A stretch of 8,119 nucleotides of DNA from positions 1-8,119 of the forward strand of contig JAHQWS010000083.1 of the NCBI GenBank assembly GCA_029856295.1. Direction: 5' to 3'. A program made the position numbers and the translations under genes. This document shows, piece by piece, positions 1-6,052 of the stretch. Numbering within the stretch: position 1 is the first letter of the stretch; every line of letters begins with the position of its first letter. This stretch comes from Promethearchaeia archaeon. GTDB taxonomy: Archaea > Asgardarchaeota > Lokiarchaeia > Sigyniarchaeales > SOKP01. Below the pieces are notes generated by a model. That model was not told the origin of the DNA. It saw only the letters and a program-made list of their open reading frames with translations, and searched no databases.

Positions 1-708
1 TCAGAAAGAGATTCAAAAGCACTTATAGACAAATATAAACGGAGAATACATACTTTAACACTATTAAATGATTTGACACGCCTCCGATTAATACTCTTAT
101 TAGTAGTTTTCAGAAAACTAAGTTTAACGGAGTTAAGTACACTCCTTGGAAGAGTAAAATCTACGACATCTCACCACTTAAAGAAATTTAGTGATATAAT
201 CAAAATATCCACTAAAAAATCACGAGGAACAACTGATTCGAACATTTATGAATTATTACCAAATTTCCTTGAGAAATTATCAGTTGATTTTGAAGATTTA
301 AAAAACATACAAAAAGAGGAAAACAAACATCTGTTCCATTATGTAATTGAAAATGACATAAAATTTTTCGAATTAATTATAAGCATTTTTGACTTAATTA
401 ATCAAATATATAAGTTTATTGATGATTCTAATTTGATAGAAAAATCCGATTCGAATATTAAATCCCAAAATGTGTATCTAGAGAATCGTATTAAATATAA
501 TGCCTGGTTTCTTACTGAAAATGGAAAAAAATCATATGAAAAATTAATTAAGGAATTCAATCATCAAATGCAAGAAATCATAGAGCAAGATGAAAAAAAT
601 GGGGAAATAGAACCAAGATCTTATCTTTTTCTTAATACATTTATCCCTTTAGAAAAAATTATTCAATTTGACCCGAGTTCTGTGTTTAAATTCTTTTCTA
701 TTATGTGA
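1..708 (+). CDS. ArsR/HTH_20-like winged-helix transcriptional regulator, 5'-truncated
   Basis: Seen: the frame is open from base 1 to the TGA at 706-708, giving 235 residues with no start inside the window. The TTG at 73 sits inside a conserved helix (LLNDLTRLRLILLL) and is an ordinary Leu codon. The N-terminal third has the ArsR layout: a helix with the D-x-TRL-x-I-L pattern, then a helix-turn-helix (SLTELSTLLG, then the recognition helix VKSTTSHHLKKF), then a basic beta-wing (KISTKKSRGTTDSNIYEL). The remaining ~150 residues are helical and charged, with a late segment (WFLTENGKKSYEKLIKEF) like the dimerising helices of HTH_20-type regulators. No Cys pair or His cluster typical of metal-sensing ArsR proteins is visible, so the effector is unknown. 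Inferred: a dimeric DNA-binding regulator. A strong inverted repeat lies 44 bases after its stop, in front of the next gene, and is a candidate target. Confident on fold, not on target. Confidence 0.85.
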   Translation, partial: SERDSKALIDKYKRRIHTLTLLNDLTRLRLILLLVVFRKLSLTELSTLLGRVKSTTSHHLKKFSDIIKISTKKSRGTTDSNIYELLPNFLEKLSVDFEDLKNIQKEENKHLFHYVIENDIKFFELIISIFDLINQIYKFIDDSNLIEKSDSNIKSQNVYLENRIKYNAWFLTENGKKSYEKLIKEFNHQMQEIIEQDEKNGEIEPRSYLFLNTFIPLEKIIQFDPSSVFKFFSIM

Positions 709-712
709 TTTC

Positions 713-736
713 TATTTTTAATAACAAAAAAAAAAA
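713..736 (+). terminator. T-rich/A-rich tract after the regulator gene
   Basis: A TATTTTTAA stretch starts 5 bases after the regulator stop and is followed by an 11-base A run (726-736). Archaeal terminators are typically short T tracts without a hairpin, so the T5 could end the regulator transcript. It is short, and the A run may instead belong to the promoter of the next gene. The same TATTTTTAA recurs at 1572-1580 after the next gene. Confidence 0.3.
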
Positions 737-751
737 GATAAGTTAAGTTAA

Positions 752-781
752 TTTCCTTCATAATAGTATTAGTTAAGGAAA
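752..781. promoter_or_regulatory. 30-base inverted repeat: candidate operator or leader hairpin
   Basis: Outer arms TTTCCTT (752-758) and AAGGAAA (775-781) are exact reverse complements. Inside them TAATA (761-765) and TATTA (767-771) form a second perfect pair around one G. The only unpaired bases are CA on the left, GTT on the right and the centre, so 12 base pairs are possible in 30 bases. It lies between the winged-helix regulator and the C-N hydrolase, ending 13 bases before the ATG. As DNA it could be an operator for a dimeric regulator. As RNA it could be a leader hairpin whose 3' arm contains AAGGA, the only Shine-Dalgarno-like stretch before this gene. The sequence alone does not separate these. 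Confidence 0.5.
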
Positions 782-794
782 AAGAGATATTAAA

Positions 795-1568
795 ATGAAG
801 GTAACTGTTTGTGAATTGCCTGATAAATTAGAAGAATTAGAAGAAGATTGGCAAGCTTTAGTAACACATGTGAAAAATGAAAAAAGTGATTTAATCCTTC
901 TTCCTGAGATGCCCTTTTATCCTTGGATAGCAGACACAGATCAAGTAGATCCTTATATTTGGAAAGAAGCTGTGCTTGCCCATGAAAAGTGGACATCAAG
1001 GTTTAATTCTTTTGAGGGGATTTTGATATTTGGAACTCGCCCCGTAATCAAGACTGGACGCCGTTTCAATGAAGGATTTATTTGGAAACAAGAGACAGGA
1101 TTTATGGACGTCCATACAAAATATTATCTACCAAATGAGCAAGGGTTTTGGGAATCAACTTGGTATGAAAGAGGAGAAAAAAACTTTTCTACAATTGTTT
1201 TGAATGATGTATATATCGGTTTTCTAATTTGTACAGAACTTTGGTTTACCGAACATGCTCGTGCTTATGCAAAGCAAGGAATTCAAATATTACTATGTCC
1301 AAGAGCATCACTTTTTTCTACAGTAGATAAATGGATTTTGGCGGGTCGAATTGCAGCAATAATGTCAGGCGCTTATTGTTTGTCATCGAATCACCGAGGT
1401 TATAGCAATCAAGGAGTCAAATTTGGTGGTAAAGGTTGGATCATCGAACCTGAAAATGGAAAGGTACTAGGGACCACAACTCCAGAACAACCATTTTTAA
1501 CTTTAGAAATAGATTTAAAAATAGCGGAAAATGCAAAAAAAACTTACCCCCGAGATGTACTTGAATAA
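795..1568 (+). CDS. Nitrilase-superfamily carbon-nitrogen hydrolase (amidase-like)
   Basis: Family role: hydrolysis of amide, nitrile or N-carbamoyl C-N bonds through a Glu-Lys-Cys triad, usually in the cytoplasm as a dimer or larger oligomer. Seen: all three catalytic positions are present in the expected contexts: E38 in LLPEMPF, K109 in HTKYYLPNE, and C146 in FLICTELWF. E115 is a candidate for the conserved second glutamate after the lysine. The stretch after the cysteine (CTELWFTEHARAYAKQG, then LLCPRAS) and the end YPRDVLE resemble aliphatic or stereoselective amidase members more than true nitrilases. At 257 residues it is a single complete domain with no fusion. The ATG at 795 gives the usual short N-terminus running straight into the first beta strand; upstream GAG/AAGGA signals are weak. 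The substrate cannot be read from sequence. It lies 86 bases after the regulator and 86 before the isomerase. Confidence 0.88.
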   Translation: MKVTVCELPDKLEELEEDWQALVTHVKNEKSDLILLPEMPFYPWIADTDQVDPYIWKEAVLAHEKWTSRFNSFEGILIFGTRPVIKTGRRFNEGFIWKQETGFMDVHTKYYLPNEQGFWESTWYERGEKNFSTIVLNDVYIGFLICTELWFTEHARAYAKQGIQILLCPRASLFSTVDKWILAGRIAAIMSGAYCLSSNHRGYSNQGVKFGGKGWIIEPENGKVLGTTTPEQPFLTLEIDLKIAENAKKTYPRDVLE

Positions 1569-1571
1569 AAT

Positions 1572-1640
1572 TATTTTTAAAAATATCAAAAAAAAGATAA
1601 ATATAGAGTAGGTATTTATCTTCATAATCTTATTATAATA
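1572..1640 (+). promoter_or_regulatory. Candidate promoter/leader of the isomerase gene, sharing elements with the preceding spacer
   Basis: This spacer repeats, in the same order, elements seen before the C-N hydrolase: TATTTTTAA (1572-1580; 713-721 there), an A run ending in GATAA (1588-1600; 729-741), and CTTCATAAT-nn-TATTA (1620-1635; 756-771). Spacing between the last two differs by 5 bases, so it is not a simple copy. ATAAATATA at 1597-1605 after the A run could serve as BRE plus TATA, which would put transcription start near 1628. The core TAAT-CTT-ATTA is itself palindromic and overlaps a perfect 10-base palindrome TATTATAATA (1631-1640). A GTGAG 9 bases before the ATG could be a weak ribosome-binding site. 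Confidence 0.42.
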
Positions 1641-1654
1641 GTGAGTAAAATATA

Positions 1655-3091
1655 ATGTCATTTATTTATAAAAAACCCGAAAAAATAACTTTTGGCATAA
1701 TTGTAGGGAATCGGGATGTGTTTCCAGACGACCTAGCAAAACAAGGAAGATTGGAAATCATAGAACTCATGGAAGTATTGGGATACGATTATGTAATATT
1801 AGGAGAAAATGACACCAAATTTGGCGTTGTAGAAACTTATGAAGACGCGAAGAAATGTGCCGAATTATTTAAGGAAAAGAGGGAGTCTATATCGGGAGTG
1901 CTTCTATGTCTTCCAAACTTTTCTGATGAGAAAGGTTTTGCTGAGACTCTTAAAATGGCAAACCTCAATGTGCCAGTCTTAATTCAAGCATCTTCTGACG
2001 AAATTAATAAAATGGGTCGAAAATATAGAAGAGATGCATTTTGTGGTAAAATCTCTGTAACAAGTGTCTTATATCAGTATGGCATTCCATTTACCTTAAC
2101 GGAATATCATACATGCTCGATTAAATCTGAGCAATATAAAAAGGATCTTAGAAAATTTGAAAAAATATGTAGAATTGTAAAAAAGCTAAGAAATCTACGG
2201 GTAGGACAAATTGGTACAAGGCCAAATGCTTTTAATACAGTTCGCTATAGCGAAAAAATACTAGAATTTAACGGAATAAGTGTAGAACCAATAGATATGT
2301 CTGAGATTTTTGGTGAAATTAATCGCCTAAGTGATAATGATCCAAATATTCAAGAAAAGATAGATTTTATTAAGAATTATACCCCAACCGCTCAATTCCC
2401 CGAAGATGGTCTGCTTAAACTCGCAAAATTAGCCGTTGTGGTTGAAAATTGGGTTATAGAAAAAGAATTAGACGGATTTGCCTTTCAATGTTGGCCGTCG
2501 ATCCAAGATAACTTCGGTATTGTTCCTTGTGCTGTCATGAGCATGTTTAGCGAGGGGTTAATTCCTGCAGCTTGTGAAGTAGATATTTCCGGACTAATAG
2601 GTATGCTAATTTTACAATATGCTTCGGATACACCTTCAGCTATTTTAGATTGGAATAATAATTATGGTGATGATCCAAATAAAATGGTGCTTTTTCACTG
2701 CAGTAATCTCCCTAAATCATTCTTTAAAGATACAAGAATGACTATTCATCCCATTATTGCTGATCAAAAAGGTGGGGATGTGTCATTTGGAGCCATTCAA
2801 GGAAGAATTAAAACTCGACCTTGTACTTTGCTCAGAATTGAAACTGATGATATTTTTGGAGAATTGAAAGCATTAATAGCCGAAGGAAAATATACAGATG
2901 ACCCATTAGAGACATTTGGAGGTTATGGTGTAGTTGAGATTCCAAATTTACAAGACTTATTGAAAACATTATGTTTAGGTGGATTTGCTCATCATATTGC
3001 ATCTAGTTTGAATGAAGTCGGAGACATAATCTATGAGGCCCTTTTCAAATATTTAGGGTATAACATAATCTATCATAATCAATATACCTAA
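1655..3091 (+). CDS. L-fucose/L-arabinose isomerase-family protein (substrate unknown)
   Basis: Family role: Mn2+-dependent aldose-ketose isomerisation (FucI/AraA-like fold), cytoplasmic and oligomeric. Seen: the N-terminus (FGIIVGNRDVFPDDLAKQGR) begins a Rossmann-like domain. The middle carries conserved blocks LPNFSDEKGFAETLK, RRDAFCGKISV and RPNAFNTVRYSEK. The catalytic half has QCWPS (278-282), PAACEVD (304-310), DWNNNYGDDP (332-341), FHCSN (347-351) and GGFAHHIA near the end. E308, D332 and H446/H447 are the candidate metal ligands; the 24-residue Glu-Asp spacing equals that of the metal-binding Glu337/Asp361 of E. coli FucI as I recall it. At 478 residues it is shorter than FucI (about 590) and close to AraA, but the motifs fit an uncharacterised FucI-like branch. 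The start at 1655 matches the family N-terminus. The sugar cannot be named; neighbours suggest a role in glycoside breakdown. Confidence 0.85.
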   Translation: MSFIYKKPEKITFGIIVGNRDVFPDDLAKQGRLEIIELMEVLGYDYVILGENDTKFGVVETYEDAKKCAELFKEKRESISGVLLCLPNFSDEKGFAETLKMANLNVPVLIQASSDEINKMGRKYRRDAFCGKISVTSVLYQYGIPFTLTEYHTCSIKSEQYKKDLRKFEKICRIVKKLRNLRVGQIGTRPNAFNTVRYSEKILEFNGISVEPIDMSEIFGEINRLSDNDPNIQEKIDFIKNYTPTAQFPEDGLLKLAKLAVVVENWVIEKELDGFAFQCWPSIQDNFGIVPCAVMSMFSEGLIPAACEVDISGLIGMLILQYASDTPSAILDWNNNYGDDPNKMVLFHCSNLPKSFFKDTRMTIHPIIADQKGGDVSFGAIQGRIKTRPCTLLRIETDDIFGELKALIAEGKYTDDPLETFGGYGVVEIPNLQDLLKTLCLGGFAHHIASSLNEVGDIIYEALFKYLGYNIIYHNQYT

Positions 3092-3106
3092 TTTTTTCTT
3101 ATTTTA
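3089..3106 (+). terminator. T-rich archaeal-type terminator after the isomerase gene
   Basis: Right at the isomerase stop codon the sequence becomes a run of T6, then CTTA, T4 and ATT. No GC-rich hairpin accompanies it. T tracts of this kind are the usual intrinsic termination signal in archaea. A separate promoter-like element begins about 50 bases downstream, which fits transcription ending here. Confidence 0.5.
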
Positions 3107-3151
3107 TTAAAATTAAAATTGATTGTTTGCCAAAATTGTCAATTATTTATT

Positions 3152-3164
3152 AAAAATTTATATA
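3152..3164 (+). promoter_or_regulatory. BRE/TATA promoter of the zinc-ribbon membrane protein gene
   Basis: AAAAA (3152-3156) followed by TTTATATA (3157-3164) fits the archaeal BRE plus TATA-box pattern and is the clearest such match in the window. A start of transcription about 25 bases further on, near 3185-3190, would leave a leader of roughly 70 bases before the start codon. The rest of the 3107-3260 spacer is A+T-rich, holding only a 6-base inverted repeat (AATTGA 3117-3122, TCAATT 3139-3144). Confidence 0.5.
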
Positions 3165-3260
3165 CACCTTTATCCAAATATGATATATCCATAAATTTAG
3201 TAATAAAATTGAATATTCCAATACAAATTTAATAAAATAAAATTTTTTAATGTGATGAGA

Positions 3261-3959
3261 ATGGCTGAAAACACTGAAAAACAAAAAATATGTCCCTCTT
3301 GTGGTCAGGCAAATAGAGTTGATAATATTTATTGTCGTCATTGTGGAACTAGTTTAGAGGGAATTGAATCTGTAAAAATAGAAGAGGTACAAGTCTCAGA
3401 TTCCTCAGAAACTAATAAAGTGGAAATTACTGCATATTATAAAAAAACTAAATATTGTTTAAATTCTTGTGGTTTGTTTTTGCTTATTTTTGTATTAGTC
3501 ATAATGATAGTGCCGATATTATTACATCCTTTAGGAGTTATTGTATTTTTTGTTTTTTTGATCTTCGTACTCCCTCTAACTATTTGTCTTGTTAATACAA
3601 TTTTTCGGATTACGAAGGGCATGGGTTCCGCTCGCACCTTTTCTATTTCCGATCAACAAATTAAAATTATGCTTCCAGAAAAACCTATTTTTCAAATTAA
3701 TTGGTCAGAATTTGACACAGTTCAGATTCATAAATCCGATCCAGATCGATCTGATTTAATGACAATGCCAAGTGTAAAACGAGAAGTCTATAGTATTAAC
3801 TTTCTCTCAAATGACGTTTCGAGAGGAATAACATCATTCATGATGCCAAATGATTTCAATAGGAGAACAACAAAAAAAATTAGATCTCTCATAGAACAAT
3901 ATGCGAATAAGTTAAATAAGCAATATATATGGGGAAGAAAGAGGAAAAAAAAGAAATAA
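3261..3959 (+). CDS. Zinc-ribbon, two-TM membrane protein with possible PH-like domain
   Basis: Not a recognised named gene. Seen, numbering from the ATG at 3261: an N-terminal zinc ribbon CPSCG (11-15) and CRHCG (25-29); an acidic, Ser/Glu-rich linker (about 30-60); two adjacent hydrophobic segments (about 70-88 and 91-115) with a short HP turn, forming a membrane hairpin; then about 115 residues with alternating hydrophobic strands (FSISDQQIKIML, IFQINWSEFDTVQI, YSINFLSND) and a final amphipathic helix, an arrangement like bacterial/archaeal PH or YcxB-like domains. The tail is strongly basic (GRKRKKKK). Inferred topology: ribbon and PH-like domain both on the cytoplasmic side. GTG at 3252 and ATG at 3255 are in-frame alternatives; 3261 is preferred because GTGAT lies 4 bases upstream, matching the archaeal anti-Shine-Dalgarno sequence. 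It sits between metabolic genes with its own promoter and terminator, so a shared function is not implied. Confidence 0.72.
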   Translation: MAENTEKQKICPSCGQANRVDNIYCRHCGTSLEGIESVKIEEVQVSDSSETNKVEITAYYKKTKYCLNSCGLFLLIFVLVIMIVPILLHPLGVIVFFVFLIFVLPLTICLVNTIFRITKGMGSARTFSISDQQIKIMLPEKPIFQINWSEFDTVQIHKSDPDRSDLMTMPSVKREVYSINFLSNDVSRGITSFMMPNDFNRRTTKKIRSLIEQYANKLNKQYIWGRKRKKKK

Positions 3960-3977
3960 CTAAGTTTAATTCAAAAA

Positions 3978-4002
3978 TTTTTATTTTTTCTTATTTTTAT
4001 TT
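3978..4002 (+). terminator. T-rich terminator after the zinc-ribbon gene
   Basis: Twenty-five bases that are almost entirely T, with T5, T6 and T5 runs separated by single A or CTTA interruptions, begin 18 bases after the stop codon. This is the strongest T tract in the window and fits archaeal intrinsic termination without a hairpin. Confidence 0.55.
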
Positions 4003-4017
4003 ATAATAAACACTCTT

Positions 4018-4060
4018 TTAAAAACAGATTTATAATTTCTCTTCTTAAATTGTATTAGAA
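4018..4060 (+). promoter_or_regulatory. Candidate promoter of the GH5 gene with shared CTTC-TAA-TATTAG element
   Basis: A purine-rich stretch (AAAACAGA, 4021-4028) precedes TTTATAAT (4029-4036), a plausible BRE/TATA pair. Transcription would start around 4056-4060, about 20 bases before the ATG. Overlapping the interval is CTTCTTAAATTGTATTAG (4041-4058), which matches the element before the C-N hydrolase (CTTCATAATAGTATTAG, 756-772) apart from one substitution, one extra base and one further change. In both cases it starts exactly 39 bases before the ATG and follows TAATTTC. No good Shine-Dalgarno sequence is present, consistent with a short or nearly leaderless mRNA. Confidence 0.48.
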
Positions 4061-4079
4061 CTGATAAAATTGGATTTTT

Positions 4080-6014
4080 ATGACATTAACCATTAAAAAT
4101 GAATGGTTCATTGATGAATTTGGCAGAACTGTTTTATTAAGAGGAGTAAATTTAGGGGGGAGTTCAAAAGTTCCTACGACTCCGGATGGTGCTACTCATT
4201 TAAAGACTGATTTTAGAGATCATAGAGATGTCTCTTTTGTCGGGCGCCCATTTCCAATCAAAGAGGCAGATGAGCATTTTCATCGTATTAAACATTGGGG
4301 GTTTAATTGTCTGAGATTTATATTAACGTGGGAGGCCATTGAGCATAAAGGTCCAAAACAATATGATAAAGAATATTTAGATTATATTGAAGAGATAATT
4401 AAGATTGCTGAAAGTTATCAATTCTATATATTCATTGATCCTCATCAAGATGTGTGGAGTAGAATGACCGGTGGTGATGGAGCTCCTGGTTGGCTTTTCG
4501 AAAAAGTGGGGTTAGATTATACTAAATTTGATGAGAGTGAAGCTGCTTTAGTTATGCAGTATAGATATGATCCAAGCAAACCTAAAGCATATCCCCCTAT
4601 GCATTGGGATAATAATAATGTGCGGTTTGCCAATGCAACTATGTGGACGTTATTTTTTGGTGGAAGAGATTTTGCCCAATCATGTAAAATTAATGGCATA
4701 AATATCCAAGATTATCTTCAAGATCATTATATCGGAGCAGTTAAGCAAGTAGCACATAGAGTAAAAGATTTCTCCTTCATCATAGGATTTGACAGCCTAA
4801 ATGAACCAAAGAAAGGATGGATTGAGGAAAAGGTTGATGGAAGTGGAAAAGAAGGATTTTCAGAAATTTTGGGACATAATTTCACTCCTATCGATGCTAT
4901 GCTAACAGCGGCTGGATATCCAAGAACCCTTACATATAGAGAGATAAAAGTTACTTCAATTAAACAGACCGGTAAAGATCTTTTAAATAAGAATAAGGTT
5001 TCATGTTGGCTTGAGGGTGCAGAAGATATCTGGCGTAGAGAAGGAATATGGCATTTGGATGAGAATGAGAATCCCGTTATTTTAAATAATGATCATTTTA
5101 CTCATATTAATGGAAACAAGGTGGATTTCTATAAAGACTATTTATCACCTTTTATCTTAAAATTTTCAAAAGAAATCCACAATTTTATTCCCAATTCAAT
5201 TATTTTTTTCGAAGGACCCGAGGTTACAATGATGATGGGTAAAAAAACTAATTTTAATTTACCTCAAAACGAAGGTCCGTTTGCAAATGCAGCTCATTGG
5301 TATGATGCTGCCTCTACTTCTACGAAAAAAGCATGGTTAAGGTTAAATTATGATATCATAACAGATAAGCTTGTTTTTGGGAAAAAAAATGTCCAAAAAA
5401 TGTACAATCGCCAATTAGCAAAAATTAAAAGCGTGTCGAAAAATAGCACAGGAGGGTTTCCTACTTTACTAGGCGAATTTGGACTTCATTATGACCTTAA
5501 TCATAAAAAAGCTTATAGACAATTTGAAAAAAAAGGACAAAAAGCCTTTGAAAAAAACATCGAGATGTTAACCATGATTTATGACGCAATGGACATAAAT
5601 TTACTTCATGGTACCCAATGGAATTATACGGCGGATAATTCTAATGAATGGGGGGATTTATGGAATTTAGAGGATTTATCAATATTTAGTAGAGACCAGC
5701 AACTTGATCCAATGGATATAAATAGTGGAGGGAGAGCAATTAAAGGTTTCTGTCGACCTCATTTTCTATATTGTGCTGGAATCCCATTGAAAATGGAATT
5801 TAATCTTAAAAAAGGAAAATTTTATTTTGAATTTGATGGAAAATCTTCAATACAAGCACCTACAATTATTTATGTACCTAAAATTCAATATCCAAAGGGC
5901 TATAATATTAAAGTTAATGAGGGTACTTTTGAAAAAAAAGAAAAAGACCAATTAGTGCTCATTAAAATAAAAGAAGATGGAAACCATATAGTTAATATTA
6001 CCCGAATTAATTAA
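4080..6014 (+). CDS. GH5 glycosidase, GH5_12-like (glucosylceramidase/steryl-beta-glucosidase-like)
   Basis: Family role: retaining hydrolysis of beta-glucosides; characterised fungal GH5_12 enzymes cleave glucosylceramide and ergosteryl glucoside inside the cell. Seen: a TIM barrel starting with VDE/IDE-type GRTVLLRGVNLGGSSKVP (15-32), SFVGRPFP (52-59), a WGFNCLRFILTWEAIE strand-helix, DPHQDVWSR (120-128) and GGDGAPGW. The acid/base is E242 in DSLNEP and the nucleophile E466 in LLGEFGLHYD. WNYTADN plus WGDLWN (514-529), SIFSRD and GGRAIKGFCRPHF complete the subfamily pattern. Residues from about 565 form a beta-rich C-terminal domain of the type that closes GH5_12 enzymes. There is no signal peptide or TM segment, so it is probably cytoplasmic. 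At 644 residues it is somewhat shorter than the fungal enzymes and looks intact. The start matches the family N-terminus. Subfamily is fairly secure; the natural substrate in an archaeon is unknown, and a plant- or lipid-derived glucoside is only a guess. Confidence 0.88.
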   Translation: MTLTIKNEWFIDEFGRTVLLRGVNLGGSSKVPTTPDGATHLKTDFRDHRDVSFVGRPFPIKEADEHFHRIKHWGFNCLRFILTWEAIEHKGPKQYDKEYLDYIEEIIKIAESYQFYIFIDPHQDVWSRMTGGDGAPGWLFEKVGLDYTKFDESEAALVMQYRYDPSKPKAYPPMHWDNNNVRFANATMWTLFFGGRDFAQSCKINGINIQDYLQDHYIGAVKQVAHRVKDFSFIIGFDSLNEPKKGWIEEKVDGSGKEGFSEILGHNFTPIDAMLTAAGYPRTLTYREIKVTSIKQTGKDLLNKNKVSCWLEGAEDIWRREGIWHLDENENPVILNNDHFTHINGNKVDFYKDYLSPFILKFSKEIHNFIPNSIIFFEGPEVTMMMGKKTNFNLPQNEGPFANAAHWYDAASTSTKKAWLRLNYDIITDKLVFGKKNVQKMYNRQLAKIKSVSKNSTGGFPTLLGEFGLHYDLNHKKAYRQFEKKGQKAFEKNIEMLTMIYDAMDINLLHGTQWNYTADNSNEWGDLWNLEDLSIFSRDQQLDPMDINSGGRAIKGFCRPHFLYCAGIPLKMEFNLKKGKFYFEFDGKSSIQAPTIIYVPKIQYPKGYNIKVNEGTFEKKEKDQLVLIKIKEDGNHIVNITRIN

Positions 6015-6052
6015 TCTAAATTGTTTAAATAGTTACAAATAAAAACAAACCA
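6015..6052. terminator. Convergent intergenic region with bidirectional termination potential
   Basis: The GH5 gene and the minus-strand kinase gene converge on 38 bases. Read on the minus strand, the sequence after the kinase stop is T-rich (TTTGTTTTTATTTG), a reasonable archaeal terminator. On the plus strand only a T3 is present. TTGTTT (6021-6026) and AAACAA (6043-6048) could form a 6-bp stem. The call is good for the kinase side, weak for the GH5 side. Confidence 0.35.

Noticed and set aside
726..736. 11-base A run as a possible phase-variable homopolymer
   Set aside because: It is outside any coding frame, and A runs of this type are frequent in the spacers. A shorter run with the same GATAA flank before the next gene suggests a promoter role instead.
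790..999. Minus-strand open frame of 69 codons
   Set aside because: It lies entirely over the start of the C-N hydrolase, whose conserved E38 block is in this interval. The antisense product has no recognisable domain.
3117..3144. Inverted repeat AATTGA / TCAATT with a 16-base loop after the isomerase gene
   Set aside because: A 6-bp A+T-rich stem is expected by chance here, and it sits after the T tract rather than before it, so it is not called as a terminator or operator.
3150..3341. Minus-strand open frame of 63 codons
   Set aside because: It overlaps the promoter and the zinc-ribbon codons of the plus-strand gene, and its product is low-complexity hydrophobic sequence from A+T-rich DNA.
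3437..3637. Minus-strand open frame of 66 codons
   Set aside because: It is antisense to the two membrane segments of the zinc-ribbon protein, with no start signal or domain of its own.
4517..4699. Minus-strand open frame of 60 codons
   Set aside because: It is antisense to a conserved part of the GH5 catalytic domain and is a chance open frame.
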